DNA of 64,000 bases, taken from Marasmius tenuissimus. Its lineage: Eukaryota > Basidiomycota > Agaricomycetes > Agaricales > Marasmiaceae. The notes beneath the pieces were generated by a model. The model had not been told where the DNA came from and made no database searches. It was given only the letters and a program-made list of their open reading frames with translations. The stretch's first letter is position 1, and every line of letters starts with the position of its first letter. The stretch is taken from contig JAQOTA010000042.1 of NCBI GenBank assembly GCA_029532415.1, forward strand, positions 1,240,001 through 1,304,000, in the 5' to 3' direction. The translations under genes were made by a program, and so were the position numbers. Below, one piece after another: positions 10,327 through 23,300 of the stretch.

Positions 10327-11923
10327 TCACTCGACTCTCCCCCTTAAAACGTGCTCCCTTGAAATGGTCGCTTTGAAGGATTCTTCGTCGTTGAATGCAA
10401 CTCCCAGTGCCGAGCGTACGATAATCAAAGTCGAAGCGATTCCCTACATGTAACTCTTCAATAATGCATTTCACTTCCGGAGGTAGCTTGCTTACCATGA
10501 CAGGTACGAAGGACTCGTATACAGCCACAGAGCATATACTCATAGCAAGGGCAAACCTCGCATCGGGCTCCTTATCGGTGAGTACGTAGCGATACCCGAG
10601 GCTCGCGAAGATTGTGAACAGGAGGAGCATGAGGGGATATATTATTCCCGACTCGATTCTTGGAGGAATTTCCATGAGTGACCGCCGGACCAACAACCAG
10701 AAGCCACCTACGACGCATGAATAACCGTTTTGTACATCCTTGTAACCGGTCGCTTAGCGAGCTTTGCTACCCTATGACTGATGTAAAACACACGTCCGCC
10801 TAAAACAAACCAATTAGAGAAAAGCAGGGGAAGAAAAAGGCTTGGGAGATACCTATCATACCAGTGAGTAAGAGATTACTGCACATAATCCCGACAAAGA
10901 AACACAGTAGGATGATTGACTGTGGTGTGAGGTCGTCATTCTGCGTCTCAATTGATTTGATTTCGAGGCCGCTAAACACATTGAACTCGGCTTCTCCAGC
11001 AAAACGTATCATCGTAAGGCAGCCTAGGACTGTTGGTTCGATGATGCTTAGAAATTAATCAGAATTTGTGAGTTGGTCGGGACTCACCAGTGTTTCCAAG
11101 GCAGAGAAGGCTTGGGAATACTATCACTCGCGCGCGGCTTCCCCACACCAGATAACATCTCCACACCTTCAAACCAATACCGGAACATTAGCAGGTGAGG
11201 TCGATGCAACCACGCAAAATGGGAGCCAGCTCACAAGGATTGTGTCAGTAATTACACTGCGGAAGAATGATTAGGTCAATCAGATCAAGGTGATAATAAA
11301 CATATTTAGACATACTTGGAGGCTAATATAATGGCCTGTCGCGCATAGAAGATGCCACTATTTGGATTCATGAGTATCGGGTGGAGCTTAGATAGAATTA
11401 GCGAGCCCACTGAAAAGACGACGGGTAGGCGGGTAACATTTCCGTAATACTTGTGGGATTAAGCTCCTCAGGCCCAAAACGCACGTCCACTTCGGACTCG
11501 GAGTATGAAGCATACGGCAAAGTAAGGGACCCAATTTGAAATAATAGACCGAGGGAGTTGAGGTATGTGTTGAGTACAACGTTCACGGTGCTTGCTACAA
11601 ATATACTGGTGATCAGAAAACAATGCAGGCGAAATCGTTCTCCTCTCCGCTTCGCGAGAACCGCTACACAAACACCAAATAGAACTAGGTGGATACCTGG
11701 GAGTCAAATGTCTGATCAAAACAAGGTCGCATATTTGATTGGGCGGACCATACCGTAAGTGAGAAACAACAGCTGATGGAGTAGTTAGCTCGATAAGTAG
11801 GATTGATAAGTCGGTCTGGGAACTGACGCAAGACTCGGCCACCACACCGCATAGGGCTAGGTTGCAGGCTATTGGAAGTGCAAGGCAAAAACTACTGACT
11901 CTCACACGAGGTCTGGCACTCAT
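10327..11923 (-). CDS. seven-transmembrane protein of an Agaricomycete paralogous family (MP1)
   Basis: Ten exons join in phase to 360 residues: 11923-11846, 11772-11754, 11696-11451, 11409-11316, 11256-11235, 11166-11088, 11029-10853, 10799-10712, 10658-10496 and 10443-10327. Seven hydrophobic segments are visible, among them FLTYGIHLVLFGVCVAVLA, TDTILVWRCYLVWG, SIILLCFFVGIMCSNLLL and GIASTLIIVRSALG. The short cytosolic tail ends RGRVE. The same exon layout and motifs (VWRCYLVWG, GRVFYISH, IESG, GIAxTLIIVR) recur in paralogues at 16.8 and 59.1 kb, which is the main evidence. The function of the family is unknown to me; it is not a recognised GPCR class. The first exon is the least certain part; one intron (11450-11410) is only 41 nt. 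Confidence 0.8.
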
Positions 11924-12718
11924 AGCAGCTAAGCGCTAGAGCTATAGTTGAACCAAGAAACGTTGAGAGGAGATCGATGGGTATCTTTCGCGACGGAGAG
12001 CTTTATTTATAAAGTAGCCATCATACATGAGACCCGCCATCATTTCTCACGGTCTGAATCCTGTGCGGACTTTAAAACGACCCTTTTCGGTGATACCTCG
12101 GAGTTTGACTCATTCCCATGCAGATACAGCTAGCATTAAAGCGGAGTCTCAACACTGATCTAGAGTGATTGATGTGATCATACGGTTAGATGTCTTGTCT
12201 TGGCTGACTATCACGACTCAGTGAAAGGACTTAGAGGCGAACAAACATCCACAATTTGGTCCCAACTACCCGAGGAGTGCCTAGAAATGTTAGTACGAGT
12301 CACCACCCGGTTCTAGTTTGCACATATGGGGTGAACATCTGATCATTGGCGTTGGGCTCGGACAGTGACTACATGAGGACACCGATATCACACCTCTTGA
12401 CTATGCATCCATTACACATCCATAGCGCCAATATGACTAAGGACACGGGTGTCCATCTGTCACACAGCATCTAGGCTTCTCACATTGGAGTAGTTCAACA
12501 CCTCTTCTGCCCAGACCCGGCCAAGAACACTTCAGTAATAGGATGTATGCGAAAACAGAAGATAAGGGAATTTACCATGCTACAATGAAATCTCCATCAT
12601 GCGCCCGTCTTCTTTTCTCGGCTCCCTGTTGGCATCTATCTGGAGCGCTCTACAATCTGCTAACGCTGTGACGGTTTTGCTCTCGATTCTCGTAGCTTCC
12701 TACCCTCTCCCTTGGATG
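11924..12718. other. 5' flank of MP1 and intergenic DNA
   Basis: No gene or repeat recognised. The MP1 promoter should lie in the proximal part, but I see no clear TATA box. Confidence 0.4.
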
Positions 12719-12881
12719 CACACCAGAAAGGGACCTGAATAACGGGTCGTTATTCCTGTCGTGAAACCTACTGATAAACTATATCGGGTGATGTCACGTG
12801 ACAACATTAGCCTTATAAGGATAATCAGTAAGGTATCAAGAGAAGAATAACGACCCGCTATTACTGACCCTTTCTGGCGTG
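12719..12881. mobile_element. short TIR element (MITE), 163 bp, ATG target duplication
   Basis: The left end CACACCAGAAAGGG and the right end CCCTTTCTGGCGTG are inverted copies with one mismatch, and pairing continues through AATAACGGGTCGTTATTC-like sequence. The trinucleotide ATG flanks both sides. A 3-bp duplication with CAC...GTG ends would fit a CACTA- or PIF-type non-autonomous element; three bases are weak proof. Confidence 0.7.
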
Positions 12882-15800
12882 ATGTCGATCGGGAGCGTCA
12901 ACCTGATTTCCCTCCTCAACCTTTCCAAATGCACAAATAAAACAACCTTTTGAACAACACCTTTGTGATGTTTCCGAAATAGCGGAAGTGTAATAGTGAA
13001 GCCCACCCCACTTTCGAAAACTCCATGTCGTCGTCGGCATATCCCGCTTCAAGGATTCGAGACTCCGCCCCTTGACCGCGCGTTTTAGGTATGGGTGCGA
13101 CATGTTCCTTGAGTAATTAATATTTCTATTTTCGTGACAGCGGACGACTTGTCAGCTAGATGCCAGATAAAGTGACAACGAAGACGAACAGAACCCGTGA
13201 TTCAAGTAGAAGGCGATCAGAACGAAACCAAGTCACGAAAAAGGGGGTGGGGTGGGGGTGGTGTATTCAACATCGCGCCTTTTTCTCTACGGCTGTACAA
13301 TTTTCCATCCAAGCGACTTCAAATATGACTGAGGGTCCCGAGGCCCGGATATCTTCCCAGTCGACATTCAATGGAATTTCAGAATCGCAAGGGAGAAGCT
13401 TCTTGACCTATCCTAAAGTTGTCCCGAGACTGAATTAGCCGGCGGCAGTGAGTCAGTGCTAGCCCTTGCACTCCAACCACGACCTTCTGCAAACTGGGTA
13501 CGTTGAGCAACAAGACCTCAGAGTTTATCCACTCATGATTTTCCCCTATTCTCCAGTTGCTCACTATATTGCCGCTCGTTCCCCGTCGGAGCCTTTCGGA
13601 CTTGTTCAGATGCAGTACGTCTCGATTTCGCCCGGTTTATATGCCGCGTCTTTCACGACGGGCAGGCCAGGTTTCCACGACTGTAATTCTAAATGTAAAA
13701 GGGAATCGTGAAAGTTTAAAATTCACGATTCACTTTTGCAGTCGTAGGATTCAACTCACAGCCGTAAAATAAATCGTAAAAGGTTTGTTTTTACGATGGT
13801 GATTTATGACGTAGTACAACCGTATATAGCAATTTTTTTCGAGCTCAGATGGCACGCCCAAAATATGGTTTAGCTTGGCCCTTTTACCATTAGTTGTTAG
13901 CTGCAAGTCTCACCTTTTGTCTTCACCATATCCGTCGGGTTCAGCTATTTTGGCCACCGACATCTACAGGCTAAACCCACTGCCGTGCCTGGCCTTTTCG
14001 AATAATACCTACCACCAAGGCAACGCCTGGGGTGCTACTCACTACAGGTTCCCAGTCATCATCTCTCACACCTATTGTGTAAGGAAGGGAGCTAGATTCT
14101 GGAATGAAGAGACAAACACGGTGTAACTACGGTACATTCTTATTGCTGCATTTTTACCGTCCGGATACTAATTTGCTGTTTCAGCTGAGGCCAAGATCCA
14201 CGATTCTCTCTGCGAGTGTGAGGAAGAGGGGAGGATAACCGAGCTGTTGCTCGTGCGAAAAGTGCAGAAAACTGAGGACAAGTTATTGTGCGCCTTGTTT
14301 ACCACGTTCTCATTGGTCCGAGAGCTGACTTCACCTTCGGCATTGGGGTCAAATTGGTCGCTTCCTCTGCTTATTGCAATATCAAAAGTCTGTTCATCAC
14401 CTCTCGTCGGAGATACGACATGCCTGCATCATCAGCGTAGAGCAAGGGGCTTGTGCTACCGATGTCTATATCGCCAGACTTTCTGCACTAGAGCGCCCAT
14501 TGCCATCACCATACCCGGGTACTTCACAATGCCGTTTCTTACCACGCGAAAATAGTAAGCATCCACTCCAATGTCCCCATCTGTCGGAGCTGGAGGTTAC
14601 GACGACAGCCCATCTTCGACAACCCTGGCTCCTTCACCTCGAGCGAGTTTCCAGGCCTACAAGACTCAAAGACTCGTCTCGAATGATTGGGGGTGTAGAA
14701 TTGATAGGTTGATTCATGGTCGACCGGGCTGAATGATGTACGGGGGACAGGGTCGTCTTCGAACCTTGCAATGCGACCAAGCTGGAAGGCTGTACGCTAT
14801 CCCGATTGACGAATAGAAAGATGGCCTCGCCCACGAACGCAGGTGTGGTCTGTATCCGGCCGGTTCTTTGAGCCGAAATCGGACTCTGTTCTTCACTCAG
14901 CGACTATCGCTCGTTCCCTGATCTCCAGTCATTCTCGTTTGGGAGGGCAACATCTTCACCCCTCTTCTCCTGCCAGAAGTACGATCCACCCTCCAACCCT
15001 CGGGGCAGACCGTGGCTGTTGCTCTGTTACGATGGCTTGACAACAGCTGCTGAAAGCCCTCAAATCCTCGTGATCTATCAACCTGTTTTGCGTTCAGAAA
15101 CTACCAACAGCCTTCGGCGATTGTAGTACCTTTTACTCACGAGACCTTACCCGTCGCTCACGGACACAGACTTCAAACCTCTCCGAAGCCTAGTCCCCTC
15201 TTATCCGCAGCACTGTACATGGGTCATTCTGATCACCTCCTCCGCTTCATTGCCTTCTTCTGAGGAAGCGGGTGAGGGCTCGTAGGCGGAATCTTCAGAC
15301 GATGAGGCAGGCCAGGTGCCATCACATCTAATATCGGCTCTCGTCAGGATGAGCAAATGAAGCGTTGGAGTCCCAAATTCGAAATACGCCAACTAGGATC
15401 CAGGAGAACGATTAAAGGGCGGTTGGCTTCGTTTATAGCCCGGTAAGTCGAGACTCCGGCTTCTCGTAATCAAGGCCTGATCCATTTGTTCATTCTTGGT
15501 CTTATGCAGGATTTCCTCCATCATGGTTCATTCGGACTTTTGATTGGTCGAGAGTTCTGATTCCCCGAGGCGATTGTCTAAAGTTCGTGTTGAACCTATG
15601 GGGTGGACCGGAGTGTTGAATCTCACACGCCACAGATCGGACATTGTTTGGTATGTGAAATCTTTGGTCAGTCTTGTGCATGCGTCTGACAGATACGTCA
15701 TTGTACAGGATAGCCTTCGAACGAACTATCCATGCTAATTGCATGCTATCCTCTGAACTCGTAGTACAACGGCCTGTTGCTGGAAGCTTTCCGAGTGCGC

Positions 15801-16766
15801 GGAGCAAAGTGTCGTTTGCCTGTTGATATCAATAAACTATTGCGTTTCCGAGATTTATACATGTTACTATTCAGTTAAAAACATCTCTAATTCACAAGAC
15901 TTCTCATCTGAAAAACCCACGCCCAAGATATAGCCCTGGCAATCCCTAATTGGTCCGAACGAGGCGACGACCTTCATTGGAGCCAGACCGGGACACAGTT
16001 GTACCTGTGCATATACTCGAGGTAGATCCGACAGCTATTCGCGCATACATGTGGAGATTTTGGTAAATCGGATGCCCCACATCAGCATCTCGCGCTTGTG
16101 AGACGTGATGATCAAAGTCAGGGACATGGCATCCGGGCAATGTGGATCGGATCGGATCAGGAGATGAAGGGTGGAGTCAGAGTATAGTGGCGACGGCTGC
16201 GGAAGTGGATAGGCTGTGGTCCGTGTCGGATGGATGATTCGAAGAGTCTCTGCGCTGGTAGTGTAGGCCGTTTTACGAAAGTAAGAATCTCTTATTTGAG
16301 GCCACGTCAGGTCAGGTGTCCCTTTCTTTACTATGACTATCACGGACTTCCTAAATCCTAACAAATACCGTGTTAATGAGTGTTACTACACCCCCACGGG
16401 GCTTCGTGTATGACAAGTATTGTGCCTCAACTCCCGTACCTCGTGCTCTCCCCCGCGGACAAGCAGCCATGAGCGACATCGGATTCCTTGGTCCGACTCC
16501 CCCATTTCATCTTGAGATTCAATGGATTGAAAAATTTTCCATTATATGCAATACACTCATCACGATAGTCCCCTGATGAAGACATCGCCTCTCATCTCCC
16601 AGTCACCCACGTAGTACAGATGTTGTTGGCTGAACGTAACGGACGACTGCGGAGTCGGTATCACCAGAAAGCTATAAGGTATGTAATTCAGCAATTGCCA
16701 TGTGATCATATTTCCTTCCTCACGTCCAACCATGAGTTCCAGTCCCCTCCCAAATCCAACTTCTAT
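12882..16766. other. 3.9 kb without a recognisable gene
   Basis: Only short unsupported open frames on both strands. The one structural item is the hairpin at 13703-13731. A promoter for the gene starting near 16767 may lie at the right end. Confidence 0.4.
13703..13731. repeat. hairpin with perfect 10-bp stem
   Basis: GAATCGTGAA (13703-13712) is followed after 9 nt by its exact reverse complement (13722-13731). Nearby copies of the word aatcgta/tcgtaa suggest a decayed repeat. Confidence 0.55.
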
Positions 16767-18338
16767 ATGCATGAATTACCAAACCGAATGTCGTATTTGG
16801 CTCAGCGCATCAACTGTTCAGTCGTGTGTATATCCCTGTTTGACGGTCTGAACAATACGCATGGACTGACTCTCTTAAAGACCCTCTTTCTCGTATATGG
16901 TCTGTCGATTTGGGTCAATAGATCAAGTTAATTGACTTTACTCAGGTATCTATATTGTCCTATTCGGAGTTTGCACTTCGGTCCTTTTCGGACGCAAACA
17001 AGAGCGACTTCGCATCTACTGCCTTCTCATTACGGCTCTTTTTGTTCTGGCAACCGCGACTACTGTAGTGAACACATATGTCCACTTGTCAATGTTCAGG
17101 CCGATAGCGTATATTATAACTTCCCTTTCATGCCAAATGACACGGCCTCCCCCCCTGTAAGTTTTTCGTTGCGCTTCGTCCCATTCTCGCGCACTCATAC
17201 AGCTACTTATTATTTTCTTGAGGAACCAAGGCATGCCTACAAAAGTATCCCTTTTGCGGCACACGGTCTCACCGTCACATCAAAGTAGGCTTTCATATGC
17301 AGCTAAAGGACCGAACCGTTAATTCTGGCTTTTTCCGCAGCTTATTGACAGATGTAATACTGGTGCGGATCTTGCTCGAATAATTTTTTGCCGCAATCTC
17401 ACTAGGATGGCTCTGGAGATGTTATCTTGTCTGGGGAAGCCGTATCCGGATAGTTCTCCTACCGATTCTCCTCTCTTCTGCCACCAACGGTAAGTTACTA
17501 CCAAATAATATCCAGCTATGATTCAACCATCACAAAGTTCTAGGTTATCTGACAATGTCTGACGGTGTGCATGTTCATGACTTTGCCTCTCTGGAATTTT
17601 ATTCGGACAAGGTGGCACCGCAATCCGTCATTTTGCTCTGTTTCTCATTTGGAACTCTGTGCAGCAATCTTTTGCTGACCATTCCCATAGGTAAGTCGGG
17701 AATGGCCGCACTTGGGCTAACTGGAAGACCTGACAACACTTCTGAAGCAGGTCGAGTGTTTTACATCAGCCATCAAGTTGCCAGGCTAACCAAACAACCA
17801 ATTGCTGAGATGTATAGAACGATCATATCCGCTTCGTAAGTACGAGAAATATAGACTACAGGTCCGAGGCTCTGAAACTTATCACACTGAAGAATCGAAT
17901 CGGGTTTACTCTACCCGGGTGCGATTGCTGGCTACGCCATATCCCTTTCTCTCTCGGCAACAGGAACACCTAAAAGAACCCCTTTCTTCAAGGTGAACAA
18001 CGACGTGCCCCCCGGCAGTGCAACTTTGGCTTGCAAGGTTCTGTACAGTTGCCTTGTTCCAATAATGGTGAGCCTGCCAAATAGCAAAATTTAGAACGCT
18101 GATAATGATAGAGCCAAAGGGGATCGCTTCCACAATGATTATTGTTCGCTCAGCATTGGGTATCGCTGTTAATGACGAGAAATCATTTAAGACCACTGTC
18201 TTGAGGGAGAGAGACATGAATGAACAAAGAGGAGGAATAGTCAATACTATTATTGTTGATATCCGGAAACACGAGTCATTGATTGATTGGAAGGAACAGG
18301 ATCTGGAGGCACAATTGTGCAATTGGTTTACTGAGTAA
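16767..18338 (+). pseudogene. seven-TM paralogue of MP1, probably decayed (MP2)
   Basis: Reading exon by exon recovers most of the family: TLFLVYG|IYIVLFGVCTSVLFGRKQ (donor after 16899, acceptor before 16946), RIYCLLITALFVLATATT, TSN|LLTDVIL, WRCYLVWGSRIRIVLLPILL, ATN|GYLTMSD, PQSVILLCFSFGTLCSNLLL, GRVFYISHQVARL, ESGLLYPGAIAGYAISL, and GIASTMIIVRSALGIAV ending at TAA 18336-18338. Two joins cannot be brought into phase: after NTYVHLSM near 17095, and between VIL and WRCYLVWG near 17368-17415. In MP1 the equivalent joins are clean, so this copy has probably lost function, unless the true splice sites differ. The start codon is uncertain; 16767 is the first plausible ATG in frame. Confidence 0.7.
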
Positions 18339-18583
18339 AACACGACAGAAGAGCTGACTTTGGCTGCACTCAGTCTGGGGATAGGAGAACGGCTTCCTTA
18401 AATCCATGGTTGCAGTAAAAGCCAGTCTCGCAGAGACAATTATATATAGATACTGGGGCTGTCCTCTTGAGTCCGGACACCAGCTTCTGTGCCTCATAAC
18501 TGACTAGATTGGTAGGAAGCAAGTTGTAATCAGAGAAGCATAGCAATAATCTGATGGGCATGCCACCAAATTTCGAATACATA

Positions 18584-18745
18584 GGGCCTGTTCGGTGAGC
18601 AGCTTAGGTGGGGGTTTGGCCCGGGCTTAACAAAATTCCCCGCCAAAACAAGCAGATTGGAGGTTATCAAGTGCTGAACCATTCAGCATAGAATTTTGTG
18701 GAGCCCGGGCTAAGCCTGACCTATACCATTCAACCAAACAGGCCC
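18584..18745. mobile_element. foldback MITE, 162 bp
   Basis: The termini GGGCCTGTTCGGT and ACCAAACAGGCCC pair with one mismatch, and inner blocks (GGCCCGGGCTtaACAAAATTC against its inverted partner) pair as well, so nearly the whole element folds on itself. No coding capacity. The flanks give no convincing target duplication. It lies 245 bp downstream of MP2. Confidence 0.75.
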
Positions 18746-19752
18746 ATCGGTTTCGTGATCCAGTTGAAGCCCGAGGCGAGGACGCCAACAGCAGTGACCC
18801 GGGAGCTTGGATCGCCCCTTCCAATGCTCCTTATGGCTAAGTCAACCCAGTGATGATGGCATGACGGTTGGCTCATATGGGAGAGGTCGGGGTCCTCTGC
18901 GGGTATTGTGAAATGCGAATCAGAGTGTAGATGGCAGAATGTTTTCAGAACAATTCTGCCCGGGAAAATTCCTTGGCGGCAAAGTTTTCTCCCGAAACTT
19001 GGTTTCCCCTTGACATAACAAGGGGGCTACCTGGTGTATCTTGGCCTATTGTATCTCTCACGTGATCCAGATATTGTACTTTAGCTTGTCCGAGTAAATA
19101 AGGCACGGCCACAATTCATTCTGGCTTGTAGATGCCAAAAATCAATGGTTTGAGCCAGATTTTTACTGTAAAATGTAGACGCTCACTTTTCGAGATATCT
19201 CTGCTACAATCTGTCAACCTACCATGGAGTTCTGCTGTTCCGCCAAGAATCTGTCTGGTAGAATGTTTCGTTTCTGCCAGCAACACTACATGCATATTAC
19301 TCTGTTAAGTAGTAATAGCGATTGAGTCTCAATATCAAGATGCTCAGTAGGTATCTAGTGCGCGTTGTGAAGCAATATCGGCATTTAAAAAAGCCGCTCT
19401 CGCCATACAACCACCTACACGCAGATATCCTGACCTTCGGGAATTCTACAGCCGGCAGTACACTAGTACATAGTACTCGCTCCATCGGCGCCACTACTCG
19501 CTCCAACCTCCACCTTCCAACCCGATCCGCGTCTTCAATAAGGCCGTCTCCTATTTCAAGATCATCTCGATCTTGATTTGCTGCGGGAATTTGAGATGCT
19601 GATGTGAGGAAAGATGCATGCCAGTGCGGGAGTTTCGAGCAATGATCCCCGACTCTCTTTAGAGAGGAGGGCTTTGTCGTCGCTCGATCGTCAAACCACG
19701 CGAGAAAATCCGCATGTGATTGTCAATCTCGTGACTTTGTTTGCAGTTAGGG
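18746..19752. other. no gene recognised
   Basis: Short open frames only, with no motif or splice pattern. Confidence 0.4.
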
Positions 19753-20327
19753 TAGGGTTGAGGGAAAAACTTTAGTTTTTGACCGAAAATGTTTTTTTAC
19801 CGGTAAATTACTGTCACGTGGCCAGTCAAAAAGAGAGCTAAAAGTTTTTGACCTGGAGGCTGGATCACGTTGGCCAGGTATGGGAAAGCAAGAACTCAAA
19901 CGAACATTGAGGGGCGTAGGCCCGGGATACCCTCTGAGCTGTGAACGCTGAGCAACCAGCTCGCTCGTGTCAATAAGCAGTGTGAAGCTTGAAGTAGATT
20001 GGATTGCCACTCGGAGTGAGTACTGTCAAAATTATTGTCATCCTGATTCCCCATGGGCCGCGTGGGAAATTCACGTCAACGCGTCTCACCTGCCCAATCC
20101 AGGTGTAGAGGCAAGAATAAACCCCCCAAAACTCTCGTGTGTAACGGAACACCTCCCACTACACGTCCTCAGCCAATAACTCGCTGGCCTCGCGGCAGCG
20201 AGGTAAGAATTTTCGCGAAAGGGAAAGATCACGTGCTAGTAAATTACCGGTCAAAAACCCCAGGATATGGCACGTGCCGGTCAAAAAATGGGTCAAGAAC
20301 TTGGCGGGAGTTTTTCACTCAACCCTA
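19753..20327. mobile_element. non-autonomous hAT-like transposon, 575 bp, 8-bp target duplication
   Basis: The left terminus TAGGGTTGAGGGAAAAACT and the inverted right terminus match at 18 of 19 positions. The element is flanked on both sides by the identical octamer AGTTAGGG (19745-19752 and 20328-20335). An 8-bp duplication with a (T/C)AGGG-type TIR is the hallmark of the hAT superfamily. Internally, TTTTTGACC-like words and CACGTG motifs recur in inverted arrangement near both ends. No transposase frame is present. Confidence 0.85.
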
Positions 20328-20335
20328 AGTTAGGG

Positions 20336-23300
20336 ACTCAGACCGCAACCCTCCGCAACCCCTCAGGCCTCAGGCGAATCCATCCTTCGTGGGTCCAATA
20401 TGACTACTGTCGGAACTACAATTGAATCAGAAGCTGATAGTTGGTTGCCAATGTGGATGCAATGTTCCATCGTCGACTTTTTCAGCACCTTGATCAAGTT
20501 TTCGGCCAAAGAATTGAAGGTTGTTGTCTCAAACGGTTTCAACAATGTCGAGACTCGTGCAGAAGATTTAGACGCCCACCTTCTTCTGCGCGAGGCTGAC
20601 CAACAGATATGAGGAACTGGTTCTTTGACTGCTTGACTCGTTCTTTAATGACTGGGGCGTCTGAGTTTAGAAAAATAATGCAGAGGAGAGTCGGGGAGTG
20701 GCGCGCCTGTGTGCCCTTACGATTGATTTTACATCACGTGAACAAGAGTAATGATTTGTAAAACAAGTATGTGCGTCGTATGAGAAGCCCGTTCCTTACA
20801 GTTACTTGTAGAGGGTTTTACTACCAAGTAATCTACAAAGACAAGTGCGAGTAAATATAAGTAATTAACTACTGGATGTGGACCTTGTGGGACTTCGTAT
20901 GCTGTAGAGTAGAACTGCCTATGACTCACGCCGTGCCCGAGTCGGGTAGGTGCTGCAATTTGCTTTACTTGTGAAATCTTGTAGTGCACTTTGGTGTGAG
21001 AACTGTGGCATTGTAATTTTCAAGTGGGGCAAAATGAAGGAGGACGGTATACCAACTTCATCCTCACCGGCTGGAAGCTGCAATCAGCTAAGGCACCCAA
21101 TCTTCTATGCTGTCTCGCCGGGAGAAGGGCTCAGGTATGAGTGGGCATTGGGGGACAAACAACCAACTGTTTGGGCGCCCTAGCTCTCTCGCACCGGACC
21201 CGGAGTGGGGTCAATGCTCAAGCCAACACAGGCGCAGGACATAGTACAAGATTGTATCTATTCTACAGACAAAATGAAACTGGGATAAGTGGAAGGGTGG
21301 GAGCAAAGAAAGAACCTCAAAGAGGCTATCGAGCAGATGTGAGATTTGCAAAAGAAAGGACACGAGGGAAATACGAGTGAGTGTCCAGTATATATACAGG
21401 TGCGAGGAGGGCAAAGCGGATGGTGGCAGCTGCTGCCACCAGAAAACGTGTGTGTGGCATCGCTGTAGACAATGAGCTCGGGCTGAAAGAGGATCGGCCA
21501 AAGGCTGGGACGAGTCAAGCTCGGTGGCATATCAGACCTCGGTCAAATGTTTTTGATTGATTCTCAGTTGGTTTATTCAAGGCACAAAATTAGTAAGCAG
21601 AGTTTTTCCACCCAATATTCTATCAATCGCTGATATCAGAGATCAACCGTACCAAAAGGACATGAGATGTTTCACGTAGGGTTCACATGGCCTTGCCTTA
21701 TAACAGACCCGAACAAATCTCCACTCGAGATATCTGCAGATGTACGGCCGGTGATTGCTATGGAAAATGAGGTCAGACTTTGACTGGAAACGCAGGTGTT
21801 ATCCACATACTCGAAGCTGAGATGGTGGCTCATGGGACATATTCTTCACACGGCGGGATTTTTGATGTCCAATTGCACTTTGTGTGGTGATTGCACACCA
21901 GCGAACCCAGGCCACCCTGGCCAATAGCTGATGAGCCCTGTCAGCCACGACCAGGATCCTTCACCCTGGGGCTCCTTGGTCACTGGCTGATGGGCGTTGG
22001 TTTTTCTGTTCAGGTAGCGTAAGAATTACGTGTACTTATTATAGCTGTAAGTATGCCCGAGAATGATGAGTAGCAGCACGAATGAGATAACATGACCACT
22101 TACTGACCCCACTTTGACAGGCCGAGATCGAATGGCCAGGAAAACCAGCCTAACCGGTATTGCCAGACGGCGCCAGACTGGTGAGCATGACCAGAGACTG
22201 TCAGGACGATCGGTATGATCAGACACCGTCCAAATTGCAACAATGATCAGTATGAGATAGACTTGCCATGGTTGTAAAGTATTGTGTGCCCGTGCTACTG
22301 TTTCGTGGACACTTTTGCATGAATATTAGGGCAGGCTATGGCGTTGATGGGTAAACAACTGTGAGATTGGATCAAATATACTATGAGATACAGGCGGCGG
22401 CAGTTCAAATATGTGGGGTAAAAATCATGGGTTGCATCGATTACAGACATTAGGGAAGCATGAGCCATTGTAGTACGTGCAAACACGGGATTAACAAACG
22501 GGATGGTGGTCAAAATGTGAGGAGGATAGCCCATGGTAACGGAAAAGGAAGTGTTCGAGCGTGTAAGTAGTCATTGATAGCCATGACGGATTCTGAATGC
22601 AAATTAGTATAGTCGTGATAGGATTAGAAGCCAGATGGGCAACACACCAGAGCCCTCAGCGGAACAATGTAGTCAGCAATGGGGTAGAAAACCCTGAATA
22701 ACAGCTTCAATGTTCATTCTTGACAAAGAATCACAATGCACTCACTGAACAACCGTATACCCTTGCCCTTTGGCTCCAATCTTCACATCCTCAATATGTG
22801 TCTCTGGTTGTGGCGTGTCCTCTACAAGTGGTTGAGATGAATATAGGCCTTTAGTCACGGTCTTACCAGCACATGTTGCAACAAGAGGTCGGGATGGGCC
22901 TTGGAACCTAGGAAATGCGCATATAGTCAGTGAACATACCGATATATGTGTAATGTCAACATACCATATATCCTAATGTGACAACAGGTGTTCACACTTC
23001 ACTAGCATCGCAATAACTAGAGGATACAGTCAATATACAGGGAAGGAGGCTGATAGTGATGGCCCACACCTAAAACGAAGGGCTAGCGAGGGCAGGGCAA
23101 GTGGTAGAGGAGACAGCATGACATGTGGTAAAGAGAATGCTGGGAGGAGTGACGGTGATGGGAGGGCGGAAAGGAGGGAGGGAGAGAAAATTTGAGCGCA
23201 TCAGGTTTATATACTGGCAGAGTGGTCCGTGCGGTGGTCGTGAAAGCAGCCAGTGTCCGAGAATGATGATGTCGATGACGACACGTACGTCACCGACGAC

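Noticed and set aside
19745..20335. TTAGGG words at both ends suggested telomeric repeats
   Set aside because: They are single copies that form the 8-bp duplication AGTTAGGG and the TIR start of a hAT-like element; no tandem array is present.
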